This document shows positions 9,215 through 18,722 of a DNA stretch of 64,000 nucleotides, one piece after another. Made by a program: the position numbers and the translations under genes. Where the stretch lies: the NCBI RefSeq assembly GCF_000421705.1, contig NZ_ATXN01000007.1, positions 1 through 64,000 of the forward strand, read 5' to 3'. Position 1 is the stretch's first letter. Each line of letters begins with the position of its first letter. The notes under the pieces are model-generated. The model did not search any database and was not told the origin of the DNA. It was given only the letters and a program-made list of their open reading frames with translations. Source of the stretch: Brevundimonas naejangsanensis DSM 23858 (GTDB lineage Bacteria; Pseudomonadota; Alphaproteobacteria; Caulobacterales; Caulobacteraceae).

Positions 9215-9721
9215 ATGCTGGGTCGCTTCGGACGCCCTCGCGACGACCGAAGCGATGCGCGCGCTGTCGCCCCTCAAGAGGCGCCTACGGACGGCGTGAA
9301 AAGTCTGCTGGCAGAGGTCGCCGCCATCGAGGCGGCCGCGTGCGATGTCTTTGGTCGGCATGGCCTACCCGCTCAACCGGGCCAGTATCGCCGACGGGGC
9401 GACGACAGCGTGTGGGAGCGATTGTCCGACCGCCTTTCCCCCGCCGAGAAATGGGCCCTCATCCAGGCGGAACCGCCCGAGGAGGGGTGGCGCTTCGCGT
9501 CTCTGGACGGCCTGGGTGCGCGATCATCGATCCCCGAGGTACGGCGCGCCGCCGCCGTGCTGGCGGCCTGCGCCGGGCTGCGCCAGCGTCTGACGGAGGC
9601 CGAGCCCATATCCCCGCAGGATCTAGCCGACGCCATCCGCCTGGGCGCGGCCTGGCGTCATCTGGACGCCGAGAGCGTCGCCTCGCCCCTGCTGTTCCAG
9701 GCGCCCGAAAGCGAGCGTTAG
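9215..9721 (+). CDS. Conserved hypothetical protein in polysaccharide operon
   Basis: 168 aa, soluble, Arg/Ala-rich, no signal peptide or membrane segment. I do not recognise a family. It starts 5 bp after the Wza-like gene and ends overlapping, tail to tail, the convergent oxidoreductase gene, so it is most likely the last gene of the polysaccharide operon. Predicted mostly alpha-helical, with a conserved-looking core around residues 60-100. Codon use matches its neighbours, which supports it being real. A link to capsule or exopolysaccharide production is only inferred from position. Confidence 0.7.
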   Translation: MLGRFGRPRDDRSDARAVAPQEAPTDGVKSLLAEVAAIEAAACDVFGRHGLPAQPGQYRRRGDDSVWERLSDRLSPAEKWALIQAEPPEEGWRFASLDGLGARSSIPEVRRAAAVLAACAGLRQRLTEAEPISPQDLADAIRLGAAWRHLDAESVASPLLFQAPESER

Positions 9722-10713
9722 GCAGCCGCCAGTCCTGTCGCCGCCGCCAGCAGTTCGATCGATCGCACGCGTGCGGCCGGATCCCAGATCTGGCTGGTGA
9801 GCATCAGCTCATCCGCCTCGGTTTGGGCGATGAAGGCGTCAAGGGCGGCCCTGGCTGTCGCCGGAGCGCCGACCGCAGAGCAGGCCAGGGCCGCGTCGAT
9901 CATGCCGCGGGCCGCGCCGTCCAGCCGCTCGTAATAGCCCTCGACCGGCGGCGGCAGCTTGCCGGGGCGGCCGGTTCTCAGGTTGACGAAGGCCTGCTGG
10001 ACCGAGGTGAACAGCAGGCGCGCCGCCTCGTCCGTCTCGGCGACGAAGGCGTTGTAGCCCAGCATGACGTAGGGCTTGTCCAGGTGCTGCGACGGGCGGA
10101 AGGTCCGGCGATAGATGTCGATGGCCCGCATCATCTCGCCGGGCGCGAAATGGCTGGCGAAGGCGTAGGGCAGCCCCAGATGCGCCGCCAGTTGGGCGCC
10201 ATAGGTCGAAGAGCCCAGAATCCAGATCGGCACGTCCTGCCCCTCGCCCGGATTGGCGATGATGCGCTGATCCGGCGCGGCGGGCTCGAACCACTGCATC
10301 AGTTCCATCACGTCCTGCGGGAAGGCGTCGTGGTCGCTCTGCAGCGTCCGGCGCAAAGCCCGCGCCGTGGCCTGATCCGAGCCGGGCGCGCGACCCAGTC
10401 CCAGGTCGATGCGGCCGGGGTGCAGCGCGTTCAGGGTGCCGAACTGTTCAGCGATGACCAGTGGAGCGTGGTTGGGCAGCATGACCCCGCCGGCGCCGAC
10501 GCGAATGGTCTTCGTCGCCGCCGCTACTGCGCCGATCACCACCGAGGTCGCCGCGCTGGCGATGCCCGGCATGTTGTGATGCTCGGCCAGCCAATAGCGA
10601 TTGTAGCCCAGGCGTTCGGCGTGGCGGGCCAGATCGATGGTGTTGGCGAGCGCCTGGCCCACGTCGGAGCCTTCCGGCACGGGGGCGAGGTCGAGAATGG
10701 ACAGAGGGATCAT
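9718..10713 (-). CDS. LLM-class flavin-dependent oxidoreductase (YhbW-like)
   Basis: 331 aa, luciferase-like monooxygenase TIM barrel that binds reduced FMN. The [13 protein letters not shown]-terminus, the [15 protein letters not shown] motif near residue 40-55, the [14 protein letters not shown] motif and [11 protein letters not shown] are typical of the YhbW/MsnO8 branch. The length is normal. The substrate is unknown. It is transcribed alone, convergent with the polysaccharide operon and overlapping its last gene by 4 bp. Confidence 0.93.
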   Translation of the reverse strand: MIPLSILDLAPVPEGSDVGQALANTIDLARHAERLGYNRYWLAEHHNMPGIASAATSVVIGAVAAATKTIRVGAGGVMLPNHAPLVIAEQFGTLNALHPGRIDLGLGRAPGSDQATARALRRTLQSDHDAFPQDVMELMQWFEPAAPDQRIIANPGEGQDVPIWILGSSTYGAQLAAHLGLPYAFASHFAPGEMMRAIDIYRRTFRPSQHLDKPYVMLGYNAFVAETDEAARLLFTSVQQAFVNLRTGRPGKLPPPVEGYYERLDGAARGMIDAALACSAVGAPATARAALDAFIAQTEADELMLTSQIWDPAARVRSIELLAAATGLAAA

Positions 10714-10783
10714 CCGACCGATATGGGGCCGCGCATGCGCGACGCCATACCGGCCGTGACGATCAGTCGTCTATTGGCGCCGC

Positions 10784-11287
10784 TTATTGACCAGCGGGGC
10801 AGTCGCCGAGGCGCTCGGCCGTCATGGTGACCTTGGTCTGTGCCATCTGCGGCGTCGGCGCCGGGTCCATCTTGGTGGTGACCTCGGTGACGTAGCGGCT
10901 GTTGAAGTCGCCGGTCACGCGGATGGTGGAATCGGCCTTCATATTGCCCGGCAGGGTGCACGACGAGGTAGCGACCATGGCGTCGCCCTGGCGCGCGAAC
11001 GGCTGGGTCGTACAGTCGGCGCCCGGCTGCTGGGCGCTAGCCGGCGCTTCCAGCTTGGCGTCCTTGATGCAGACGTCCTGCGCCGGGACCGAGGCGCCCC
11101 CGGGCATGCCTTCCATGGCGGTGGACACGCGCCACAGGCCGGGCTTGGGCGCGTCGAGCGTCGCCGGGGCCGTCGAGGCGGTCTCGGCCCCCTCAGCGGC
11201 TGGGCCTTCGGCCTTGTTGTTGTTTCCGCAGGCCGACAGACCCAGCAGGCAGGCGACGGCGACGCCGCCGATGATCGCTGAACGCAT
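10784..11287 (-). CDS. DUF3617 family lipoprotein
   Basis: 167 aa. The signal peptide ends in a lipobox (LLGLSAC, Cys20), followed by an Ala/Glu-rich linker and a DUF3617 domain. That domain begins PKPGLWRVSTAMEGMPG and contains paired cysteines (QDVCIKD, ADCTTQPF, SSCTLPG). DUF3617 proteins are periplasmic or outer-membrane proteins of unknown function in proteobacteria. A purine-rich ribosome site precedes the ATG. It stands alone between the oxidoreductase and engB. Confidence 0.85.
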   Translation of the reverse strand: MRSAIIGGVAVACLLGLSACGNNNKAEGPAAEGAETASTAPATLDAPKPGLWRVSTAMEGMPGGASVPAQDVCIKDAKLEAPASAQQPGADCTTQPFARQGDAMVATSSCTLPGNMKADSTIRVTGDFNSRYVTEVTTKMDPAPTPQMAQTKVTMTAERLGDCPAGQ

Positions 11288-11359
11288 GACGCGCTCCCCT
11301 CTCGTTAAGAACCAGGGGACAACGCCGGTCCGGCTTAACGGTTCACGCCAACGTGAGAG

Positions 11360-12028
11360 TCAGTCGAGAACGACGCCGGTCGTGCGCATGATCTCGGCGC
11401 GTAGCTCCGGCAGACCCAGGCCCTTCTCGGACGAGGTGACGGCCACGTGGGGGTAGGCGGCCGGGCGTTTGGCGATGGCCTTTAGCGTCGCCGCCTGCAC
11501 CTTCTCGGCCTCGCCCGCCTTCAGCTTGTCGGCCTTGGTCAGGACGATCTGATAGGAGACGGCGGACAGGTCCAGCGCGTCCAGCGCCTCGTCGTCGACC
11601 TTCTTCAGGCCGTGACGGCTGTCGATGAGCAGATAGACGCGCTTCAGCGTCACCCGGCCGCGCAGATAGTCGCGACCCAGGTCCTGAAACTTCTTCACTG
11701 TCGTTTTCGACGCCTTGGCCCAGCCGTAGCCAGGCAGGTCGACCAGACGCATCCGACCGTCCAGATCGAAGAAGTTGACCTCGCGCGTGCGGCCCGGCTC
11801 GTTCGAGGCGCGCGCCAGCTTGTGCATGCCCACCAGACCGTTGATCAGGCTGGACTTACCCACGTTCGAGCGGCCGGCGAAGGCGATCTCGGGCAGGTCC
11901 GGCGTCGGCAGCTGCTCGATCTTGGCGCAGCCCATGATGAAGGTCGCGGGGCGCGCGAACAGCACGCGCGCCGCCTCGATCTCGGCGTCGGCGTATTCGC
12001 CGACCTTGGGCTCGTCAGAAGCGTCCAA
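11360..12028 (-). CDS. engB: Ribosome biogenesis GTP-binding protein EngB/YsxC/YihA
   Basis: 222 aa small GTPase needed for large ribosomal subunit assembly. The G1 loop is [11 protein letters not shown]3 is DLPGYGWA and G4 is TKADK, in family order. The start is a TTG codon 4 bp after the yidC stop, with an AAGG purine stretch inside the end of yidC as ribosome site. It is the last gene of the conserved rpmH - rnpA - yidC - engB string. The N-terminal 35 residues before the G domain are longer than in E. coli but usual for the Caulobacterales. Confidence 0.95.
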   Translation of the reverse strand: MDASDEPKVGEYADAEIEAARVLFARPATFIMGCAKIEQLPTPDLPEIAFAGRSNVGKSSLINGLVGMHKLARASNEPGRTREVNFFDLDGRMRLVDLPGYGWAKASKTTVKKFQDLGRDYLRGRVTLKRVYLLIDSRHGLKKVDDEALDALDLSAVSYQIVLTKADKLKAGEAEKVQAATLKAIAKRPAAYPHVAVTSSEKGLGLPELRAEIMRTTGVVLD

Positions 12029-12032
12029 ACGA

Positions 12033-13835
12033 TCAGGCCTTCTTGAAACGGGCGATAAAGCTGTCGATCGGGTTTTCGGCCCCGAAGCGATGCATGATCA
12101 CATATTGCTGGATGATCGACAGGACGTTGTTCCAGGCCCAGTAGATCAGCAGGCCGGCCGCGAACGGGGCCATGATGAAGGTGAAGACGATCGGCATCAG
12201 GGCGAAGATCTGACGCTGCATCGGGTCCTGCGCCGGCGGGTTCATCGCCATCTGCAACCACATGGTTAAGCCATAGACCAACGGCAGCACGCCCAGGTGC
12301 AGCGGGCCGTTCAGGATGGCGCCCAGCACCGGCAGGGTGGCCGGGTCCCACGGCACGGCGCCGAACAGGTTCCACACCGTCGAGGGGTCGCGCGCCGACA
12401 GGTCGCGAATCCAGCCGAAGAAGGGGGCGTGACGCATTTCGATGGTCACGAACAGCACCTTGTACAGGGCGTAGAAGACCGGGATCTGCACCACCATCGG
12501 CAGACAGCCCGCCAGCGGATTGATCTTCTCCCGCTGATACAGGGCCATCATCTCCTGCTGCTGCTTCTGCGGGTCGGAGCCGTGCTTCTTCTTGATCTCC
12601 TCCATCTTGGGCTGGAGGGTCCGCATCTTGGACAGGCTCTCGTAGGACTTGTTGGCCAGCGGGAAGAGAATCAGCTTGACCACGACCGTCAGGGCCAGGA
12701 TGGCCAGGCCGAAGTTGCCCAGCACGCCGTAGAAGAACTCCACCACGGTGAAGATCGGGCGTGTCAGGAACCAGAACATGCCCCAGTCGATGGCGTATAC
12801 GAAGCGCGGCAGGCCCAGCGACTCCTCATAGCCCTTCAGCACCTCGGCGCGCTTGGCGCCGGCGAACAGACGCTGGGTCTCCTCGATCTGGCGGCCCGGC
12901 TGGATGGTGTGGGTCGCGCCCAGCATGGCGGCTTCGTGGATGTTCATGCCGTCCGCGTCGCGCACCGAGAAACGGCCTTCGATGGCTTCGTTCTGGGTCG
13001 GGATCAGGGCCGCCAGCCAGTATTTGTCGCTCACGCCCAGCCAGCCGCCGACCGATTCCTTCTGGATGCGCGGCTTCTTGGCCCAGTCCTTGTACTTGAC
13101 CTGTTCGGTGGTGAACTTGCCGTCCGAACCGAAGGCGCCGATGGCCCCCTCGTGCAGGATCATCTGCTTGCCCAGGTCGACCGGAACGCCCTGGCGCTCA
13201 ACACGGCCGTAGGGGGCGATGGCGATGGCCTGGGTGCCCAGGTTGGCCACCGTGTCCTTGACCGTGAACATATACTGCTCGTCGATCGAGACCAGGCGGG
13301 TGAAGCGCAGGCCCGAGCCGTTGTCCCAGGTCAGCTCGACCGGGGTGGTCGGCGTCAGGGTCTCGCCCTTGGTCAGGCGCCAGACGGTGTTGGGACCGGG
13401 AACGCCGCCGGGGACGTTGGGGCCGCTCCAGCCGAACTGGGCGAAATAGGCGTGCTCCATCCCCTGCGGGCGGAACAGCTCGACCGGCGGCGAATTCTTG
13501 TCCAGCGTCTCGCGATAGCGGGTCAGGTACAGGTCGTCGATGCGCGCGCCCTGCAGCGACAGCGAGCCCTTCAGCGTCGGCGTCTGGATCGGCACGCGGG
13601 CGACGGCGCCCAGGGCCTCGCCCCGGTCCTTGATGAAGGCGCCCGGCGCGGCGGACGACGACGTCAGCCCGGCGTCGGCCGAGGCCTCGCGCGCCTTCTG
13701 CTGCTCGGCGGCGACGATCTGCGCCTGGCGGCGGCTCTCGGCCTGCGGGCGCATCACCATGAAGTAGTAGACGCCCATGATCAGGGCCGCGCACACGAAG
13801 AAGATGATGGTGTTGCGCGAATTCTGGGTCTGCAT
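12033..13835 (-). CDS. yidC: Membrane protein insertase YidC
   Basis: 600 aa. It inserts and folds inner-membrane proteins, alone or with SecYEG. It has an N-terminal signal-anchor ([20 protein letters not shown]), a large periplasmic P1 domain (about 60-370) and a C-terminal 60KD_IMP core with five membrane segments (about 370-590). The conserved positively charged hydrophilic groove is visible ([17 protein letters not shown]). Length and order are normal for Gram-negative YidC. It sits 5 bp after rnpA, as in most bacteria. Confidence 0.97.
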   Translation of the reverse strand: MQTQNSRNTIIFFVCAALIMGVYYFMVMRPQAESRRQAQIVAAEQQKAREASADAGLTSSSAAPGAFIKDRGEALGAVARVPIQTPTLKGSLSLQGARIDDLYLTRYRETLDKNSPPVELFRPQGMEHAYFAQFGWSGPNVPGGVPGPNTVWRLTKGETLTPTTPVELTWDNGSGLRFTRLVSIDEQYMFTVKDTVANLGTQAIAIAPYGRVERQGVPVDLGKQMILHEGAIGAFGSDGKFTTEQVKYKDWAKKPRIQKESVGGWLGVSDKYWLAALIPTQNEAIEGRFSVRDADGMNIHEAAMLGATHTIQPGRQIEETQRLFAGAKRAEVLKGYEESLGLPRFVYAIDWGMFWFLTRPIFTVVEFFYGVLGNFGLAILALTVVVKLILFPLANKSYESLSKMRTLQPKMEEIKKKHGSDPQKQQQEMMALYQREKINPLAGCLPMVVQIPVFYALYKVLFVTIEMRHAPFFGWIRDLSARDPSTVWNLFGAVPWDPATLPVLGAILNGPLHLGVLPLVYGLTMWLQMAMNPPAQDPMQRQIFALMPIVFTFIMAPFAAGLLIYWAWNNVLSIIQQYVIMHRFGAENPIDSFIARFKKA

Positions 13836-13840
13836 CGGGA

Positions 13841-14281
13841 TCAGCGGTCCTGGTCGGCGGGGCGCGGGTCGGAGGGGACGCGGGTCGGTATCGGAGCGGG
13901 CGAAACGGCCCGTTCTCCCATATCGGGAGCCGCGCGCGGGGTTGCGAGCCTTGTAAGGGCCGATTTCACATCGTCAAGCAAGCGGTCCCAGTCACGGTCC
14001 GCCGTGCCCATGCGGGCGATGAACACATAGTCGCATCCCGCCCGCCCGTGGAGCGGCGTCAGCAGGCGCGCGGCCTCGCGCAGACGGCGCTTGGCGCGGT
14101 TGCGCACGACGGCGCCGCCGATCTTGCGGGTGGCGGTGAATCCAAGGCGCACTGAGGGGTCGCCGTCGGCGCGGTCCAGCTGCTGGACCACCACGGCGCC
14201 TCGGGCCTGAGAAACGCCTTTGGCGGCCGCCAGAAACTGGGGCCGCCTCAACAGGCGATCGATTTTCATCAGATCGGTCAT
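13841..14281 (-). CDS. rnpA: Ribonuclease P protein component
   Basis: 146 aa basic protein that helps the RNase P RNA to cut tRNA 5' leaders. The RNR signature [14 protein letters not shown] is present at about residue 60, and the N-terminus ([13 protein letters not shown]) is the usual F-x-x-x-x-x substrate-cleft region. The C-terminal 25 residues (Pro/Arg-rich) are an extension beyond the folded domain. It lies between rpmH and yidC. Confidence 0.95.
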   Translation of the reverse strand: MTDLMKIDRLLRRPQFLAAAKGVSQARGAVVVQQLDRADGDPSVRLGFTATRKIGGAVVRNRAKRRLREAARLLTPLHGRAGCDYVFIARMGTADRDWDRLLDDVKSALTRLATPRAAPDMGERAVSPAPIPTRVPSDPRPADQDR

Positions 14282-14315
14282 GCGCCCCGCCCTGAAGGGA
14301 AATGGGCGCGTGACG

Positions 14316-14450
14316 TCAGGCCGTCAGGCGCTTGCGGCCTTTGGCGCGGCGACGCGCGACAATCTTTTGGCCATTCGCGGTGGCCATCCGCGAACGGAAG
14401 CCGTGACGGCGCTTGCGCACGAGTCGCGACGGCTGATAGGTCCGCTTCAC
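14316..14450 (-). CDS. rpmH: 50S ribosomal protein L34
   Basis: 44 aa, the canonical short L34. It begins [20 protein letters not shown] and ends [12 protein letters not shown]. The start codon is GTG (14450), preceded by a GGAG ribosome site; the longer in-frame upstream extension is not part of L34. It is the first gene of the rpmH - rnpA - yidC - engB string, and its promoter should lie in 14451-14629, shared with the divergent TVP38 gene. Confidence 0.96.
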   Translation of the reverse strand: MKRTYQPSRLVRKRRHGFRSRMATANGQKIVARRRAKGRKRLTA

Positions 14451-14629
14451 GGTCGGCTCCGGGTTACTGGGGTTGGCGACAGACACAAGCGTCAGCCGCG
14501 AGAGAGGCGGGCGTATAAGCGGCGACAGGACGGGAGTCAACGCCACAGCCGCTTTTCCGTGCGCTCGACAGGCGCGCGCGACGGCTGGAAATCCGCTAGG
14601 GATGCAGAAGGAAGAGGACGGAGCGCGGT

Positions 14630-15358
14630 TTGGACCGGGTCAAAAGATTTCTGCCCCTGGCCGTGCTGCTGGCCGCCGCCGCCCTGATCTTCGGCATGGG
14701 CTGGAATCGCTATCTGTCGCTGGAGACCCTGCGCGAGCACGGCGCCGCGCTGGAGGCGCTGGTCGCCCAACGCTATCTGCTGACGCTGGGCGCCCTGATG
14801 CTGGTCTTCGCCCTGCTGACGGCCAGCGTGGTGCCGGGCGTGGTCTTCATCACCGTGACGGCGGGCTATCTGTTCGGGCCGTGGGTCGGGGGCGTGGCCA
14901 CCGCCTTCGCCGCCACCGTCGGCGCCCTGGCCGTCTATTATGTCGGGCGCACGGCCCTGGGCGATTCCCTGCGCCGCCGCGCCGCCGCCGATACGGGCCT
15001 GCTTAACAGAGTCTGCGCGGGCGTGGACAAGGACACCTTCTGGTATGTGCTGATCGCCCGCCTGGTCGTCACCGTGCCGTTTCACATGATTAATGTGGCG
15101 GCGGGCGTGATGGCGGCGCCCTTGCGCCCCTATGTCATCGCCACCTTCGTCGGCCTGCTGCCCGCCCACATCATCTATTGCTGGATCGGCGACAGCCTGC
15201 ATGAGGTGCTGATCACCAACCCGAACCCCGACATCCGCAGCCTGTTCGCCGAGTTCTTCTGGCCCCTGATGGGCGTGGCCTTCCTGTCGATGCTGCTCCC
15301 CCTGCTGCTCAGGCTGGGCCAGAAGCTGCGCGGCCGCCCCCGCATGGAGGCGTCATGA
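14630..15358 (+). CDS. TVP38/TMEM64 family (VTT domain) membrane protein
   Basis: 242 aa inner-membrane protein with about five to six hydrophobic segments. The VTT/SNARE-assoc core includes [21 protein letters not shown] and the later [15 protein letters not shown] segment with the re-entrant loop Pro. DedA/TVP38 relatives are lipid scramblases or proton-dependent transporters, but the exact role here is unknown. The likely start is TTG at 14630 with a GAGGACGGAG ribosome site. Its stop overlaps the start of the next kinase gene (ATGA), so the two are co-translated. Confidence 0.88.
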   Translation: MDRVKRFLPLAVLLAAAALIFGMGWNRYLSLETLREHGAALEALVAQRYLLTLGALMLVFALLTASVVPGVVFITVTAGYLFGPWVGGVATAFAATVGALAVYYVGRTALGDSLRRRAAADTGLLNRVCAGVDKDTFWYVLIARLVVTVPFHMINVAAGVMAAPLRPYVIATFVGLLPAHIIYCWIGDSLHEVLITNPNPDIRSLFAEFFWPLMGVAFLSMLLPLLLRLGQKLRGRPRMEAS

Positions 15359-16815
15359 CGGTCGGCGAGATGCAGTCCCATGCGCCCGAGGTCACGCCGG
15401 TGACGGAAAGGCCCGAGCCGCGCCGCCGGTTCGCCCTGCCGTCGCCGGACGGCCTGTCGGTGCGGCTGCTGGTGCTGACGGTCGTCTTCACCCTGTCGGT
15501 CGTCGGCCTGATCATCGTGCCCAGCGCCGCCTCCTTCCAGGAGCGGTGGCTGATGGACCGGCTGCAGGCGGCCGAACTGGCCTCGGTCGGGGTCGAGGCC
15601 CTGCCCTATTCGGCGGTGGAGGATACGACGGCGGAGCAGTTGCTCAGCATCGGCGGGGTGCAGTCGGTCGTGGTCGGCGAACAAGGCGTGCGCCGCCTGC
15701 TGCTGCAGGCCCCCAACCTGCCGCGCGCGCCCGAACTGATCGACCTGCGCCAGCGCAATGTCGGCGCGCGGCTGCTGGACCCGTGGAAGACCCTGTTCGG
15801 CCACCCGGACCGTTCGCTGCGGGTGCAGGCGGCGCCGCGCTATCGCTCGGGCGACCTAATCGAGATCCTGGCCCCGGCCCAGCCGCTGAAGAAGGAACTG
15901 GCGACTTTCCTGCGCAATAACCTGGCCGTGGCCCTGCTGATCGCGGCGATGGCGGGCGGCCTTCTGTACGCCGCCCTGTCCTATCTTGTGCTGCAGCCGC
16001 TGGGCCGGCTGACGCGCTCGATCGAGCGCTTCGCCGCCGATCCCGAAAGCCCGGCCGAACCGCCGTCCAACCGTCGCGACGAGATCGGCCGGGTCGAGCG
16101 CGAACTGGCGCGGATGCAGGAGGAGGTGCGCCAGTCCCTGCGCTCACGCGCCCGTCTGGCGGCGCTGGGCGAGGCGGTGGCCAAGATCAACCACGACCTG
16201 CGCAACATGCTGACCTCGGCCCAGATGGCGTCCGAGCGGCTGTCGACCTCGTCCGACCCGCTGGTGGCGACGGCCCTGCCCCGGCTGGAGCGGGCGCTGG
16301 GGCGCGCCTCGACCCTGGCGCGCAACGTCCTGGCCTACGGCAAGACCGAAGAACCGGAGCCCCAGCGTCAGAAGATGCTGCTGGCCCGCGCCGTGGCCGT
16401 CGCCGCCGAGGACGCCGGACTGGAGCCGGACGGGGTCAAGCTGGTGCGCGACCTGCCCGCCCGCTTCACCGTCAACGCCGACCCGGACCAACTTCACCGC
16501 ATCCTGGTCAATCTGATGCGCAACGCCCGCCAGGCCATCGAGGCGAACGCCGAGACCGGAGGCAAGGGCGCCATCACCGTCAGCGCCGCGACCGAAGGGG
16601 CTGAGGCCGCCATCCTCATCGCCGATGACGGACCCGGCATCCCTCCGCGCCTGGCCGAGCGCCTGTTCGAGCCCTTCGTCAGCGGCAGCAAGACGGACGG
16701 CACGGGGCTGGGACTGACCATTTCGCGCGAACTGGCGGCGAACCACGGCGGCTCGCTGACGCTGGTCGACACCGGGCCTTGGGGCGCGCGGTTCGAATTG
16801 CGCCTGCCGATCTGA
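15355..16815 (+). CDS. Sensor histidine kinase with HAMP domain
   Basis: 486 aa. The layout is: N-terminal membrane segment (about 40-60), periplasmic sensor of about 120 residues, second membrane segment (about 188-212), HAMP domain, dimerisation/phosphoacceptor helix with KINHDLRNMLTSAQM (phospho-His in HDLRN), then an HATPase_c domain with N-box NLMRNARQAIEAN, G1 DDGPGIP and G2 GTGLGLTISREL. It autophosphorylates and would pass phosphate to a response regulator, but none is nearby, so the kinase is orphan. It overlaps the TVP38 gene by ATGA. The signal sensed is unknown. Confidence 0.93.
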   Translation: MTVGEMQSHAPEVTPVTERPEPRRRFALPSPDGLSVRLLVLTVVFTLSVVGLIIVPSAASFQERWLMDRLQAAELASVGVEALPYSAVEDTTAEQLLSIGGVQSVVVGEQGVRRLLLQAPNLPRAPELIDLRQRNVGARLLDPWKTLFGHPDRSLRVQAAPRYRSGDLIEILAPAQPLKKELATFLRNNLAVALLIAAMAGGLLYAALSYLVLQPLGRLTRSIERFAADPESPAEPPSNRRDEIGRVERELARMQEEVRQSLRSRARLAALGEAVAKINHDLRNMLTSAQMASERLSTSSDPLVATALPRLERALGRASTLARNVLAYGKTEEPEPQRQKMLLARAVAVAAEDAGLEPDGVKLVRDLPARFTVNADPDQLHRILVNLMRNARQAIEANAETGGKGAITVSAATEGAEAAILIADDGPGIPPRLAERLFEPFVSGSKTDGTGLGLTISRELAANHGGSLTLVDTGPWGARFELRLPI

Positions 16816-16910
16816 CAGGCAGCCAAACCGGCTCACAAAGCGTTGTTTCCCTGAAGCCTCGGAAACGCCAAGCTTGCAGCGTTCCGTCGCCGCGTCCGAA
16901 GGAGATTTCG

Positions 16911-17450
16911 ATGATTCGCTTTTCCGCCCCGCGAAACGCCGCCCGGGTCCTGCCCCAGACCCTGGCCTTGACGCTAGCTCTGACAGCCCTCGCCGCGCCC
17001 GCCGGCGCCCAGTCGACGGCGCCCCGCGCCGACCAGCCGCAGACTCAGGCACAGACTCAGACTCAGACTCAGGCGCGCGACCACGTCGCCGAAATGCTGA
17101 TCAAGGGCGAGCGCTACCGGCGCGCGCCGGATTCGGCGCAGGACCCCGACGAACTGCGTCGGACCCAGGCCCTCAACGCCGAAATCGTCGCCCAGAACGA
17201 TCTGGCCGAGAACGAAGACCGCGCCAATCAGACCGCGCAGGCCGAGGCGCAGCGGCGCTGGCAGGCCGAGCTTGATCAGACGGAGGCCGACGCCCGCGCC
17301 GCCCGCGAACGCCACGAGGCCGATCTGCGCGCCGCCGGGGAAGCCCAGGTCCTCTATGACCGCGAGATGGCCGACTGGCGCGCCACCGTCGCCGCCTGCG
17401 AACGCGGCGACCGCGCCCGCTGCAACGCCGGGCGTCAGGGTCCGAACTAG
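16911..17450 (+). CDS. Small exported alanine/glutamine-rich protein, unknown function
   Basis: 179 aa. The start at 16911 has a strong AAGGAG site 6 nt upstream. A signal peptide of about 33 residues ending APAGAQ is followed by a short TQ repeat (TQAQTQTQTQ, about 45-54) and a long charged helical region rich in Ala, Glu and Arg (about 90-150), probably a coiled coil. Two cysteines near the C-terminus (AACERGDRARCNAG) could form a disulfide in the periplasm. I do not recognise a family. A strong bidirectional terminator follows directly. Confidence 0.75.
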   Translation: MIRFSAPRNAARVLPQTLALTLALTALAAPAGAQSTAPRADQPQTQAQTQTQTQARDHVAEMLIKGERYRRAPDSAQDPDELRRTQALNAEIVAQNDLAENEDRANQTAQAEAQRRWQAELDQTEADARAARERHEADLRAAGEAQVLYDREMADWRATVAACERGDRARCNAGRQGPN

Positions 17451-17464
17451 GTCTTCAGCAATAG

Positions 17465-17502
17465 AAAAGGCGCCGCCGACCTTGCGTCAGCGGCGCCTTT
17501 TT
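17465..17502. terminator. Bidirectional rho-independent terminator
   Basis: Perfect 12-bp arms AAAAGGCGCCGC and GCGGCGCCTTTT around a 13-nt loop. A-run on one side and T-run on the other make it work in both directions. It separates the exported small protein (+) from the convergent nrdB (-). Confidence 0.9.
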
Positions 17503-17523
17503 ACTTAGCCGCAGCGGGCCGGA

Positions 17524-18567
17524 TCAGGCTTCGACGCTGTCCGTGCGGCGCTTCATCATATTGTCGAAGCTGTCCCAGACGCCGTCGGCGCCGTGCCAGG
17601 CCCCTTGCGTCGCCGCCTTGGAGTATTCGGTGGCGCGCGCCTCGAAGAAGTTGGCGTGCTCCACGCCGCTGAGCAGCGACTGCAGCCAGGGCAGCGGGTT
17701 CTCGGTCACGCCGTAAACCTCGGGCAGGTTCAGCTGGCGCAGGCGCCAGTCGGCGATGAAACGGATGTAGGCCTTGATGTCGTCGGGCGTCATGCCGTTT
17801 ACCGGGCCCATCTCGAAGGCCAGGTCGATGAACTTGTCCTCCATCTCGATCACCGTCTTGCAGCAGTCGACGATGTCGTCGGCCACGGCCTTGGTGACGG
17901 CGCCCGTCTCCTTGTTGAAGGCGTGGTACAGCTTGATGATGCCCTCGCAGTGCAGGCTTTCGTCACGCACCGACCAGGACACGATCTGGCCCATCCCCTT
18001 CATCTTGGACTGGCGCGGGAAGTTCATCAGCATGGCGAAGCTGGCGAACAGCTGCAGCCCCTCCGAGAAGCCCCCGAACATGGCCAGGGTCCGGCAGATG
18101 TCGGCGTCGCTGTCGACCCCGAACTGGCCCATGTAGTCGTGCTTGTCCTTCATGGCCTCGTATTCCATGAAGGCGCCGAACTCGCTGTCCGGCATCCCGA
18201 TCGTCTCGAGCAGCAGGGCGTAGGCCGCGATATGGATGGTCTCCATATTGGCGAAGGCGGCCAGCATCATCTTCACCTCGGTCGGTTTGAAGACCCGGCC
18301 GTAGCGCTCCATGTAGTTGTCCTGCACCTCGATGTCCGCCTGGGTGAAGAAGCGGAAGATCTGGGTCAGCAGGTTGCGCTCGCCGTCGTTCAGATTGGCG
18401 GCCCAGTCCTTGACGTCCTCGCCCATCGGGACTTCCTCGGGCATCCAGTGGACCTGCTGCTGCTTCTTCCACATGTCGAAGGCCCACGGATAGCGGAACG
18501 GCTTGTAGGCGGCCGAAGGGGTCAGCAGGCCGGGCGTGCCGGGACGAATGATAGCGGGAGCGTTCAT
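17524..18567 (-). CDS. nrdB: Ribonucleoside-diphosphate reductase, beta subunit (class Ia)
   Basis: 347 aa di-iron, tyrosyl-radical small subunit that supplies the radical to NrdA for deoxynucleotide synthesis. Metal ligands are seen in EVQDNYMERYG, METIHIAAYALLLE (Glu, His and the radical Tyr in E-T-I-H-x-x-x-Y spacing as in E. coli) and SVRDESLHCEGIIKLYH. The radical-relay C-terminus is short. The gene is not in an operon with nrdA: they are about 3.2 kb apart on opposite strands. A pair of NrdR-like boxes 31 bp apart precedes the start. There is no N-terminal ATP-cone. Confidence 0.96.
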   Translation of the reverse strand: MNAPAIIRPGTPGLLTPSAAYKPFRYPWAFDMWKKQQQVHWMPEEVPMGEDVKDWAANLNDGERNLLTQIFRFFTQADIEVQDNYMERYGRVFKPTEVKMMLAAFANMETIHIAAYALLLETIGMPDSEFGAFMEYEAMKDKHDYMGQFGVDSDADICRTLAMFGGFSEGLQLFASFAMLMNFPRQSKMKGMGQIVSWSVRDESLHCEGIIKLYHAFNKETGAVTKAVADDIVDCCKTVIEMEDKFIDLAFEMGPVNGMTPDDIKAYIRFIADWRLRQLNLPEVYGVTENPLPWLQSLLSGVEHANFFEARATEYSKAATQGAWHGADGVWDSFDNMMKRRTDSVEA

Positions 18568-18642
18568 CGAAAAAGACCTGGGGCGAATCCGGAGAAGATG
18601 CGTTTCACCATGCGTCCGTCAGCGCGCGAGGACAAGGGAAGA

Positions 18643-18689
18643 TGCGCACATCTAGCGATCACATTTCTCTCGACCGCTAGATATGGTGT
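18643..18689. promoter_or_regulatory. Paired NrdR-like boxes upstream of nrdB
   Basis: Two partly palindromic sites match the NrdR core CwAtATaTwG: GCACATCTAG (18646-18655, best read on the minus strand) and CTAGATATGG followed by TGT (18677-18686). Their cores start 31 bp apart, the three-helical-turn spacing usual for NrdR repressor sites. They lie 80-120 bp upstream of the nrdB ATG, between nrdB and the divergent GST gene. Confidence 0.7.
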
Positions 18690-18722
18690 TTCGATGACAG
18701 GAAATTGGGGAGGAAGATGGGG

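Noticed and set aside
12297-14030. 577-aa plus-strand ORF opposite yidC
   Set aside because: Antisense shadow rich in Arg, Gln and His; yidC on the other strand is certain.
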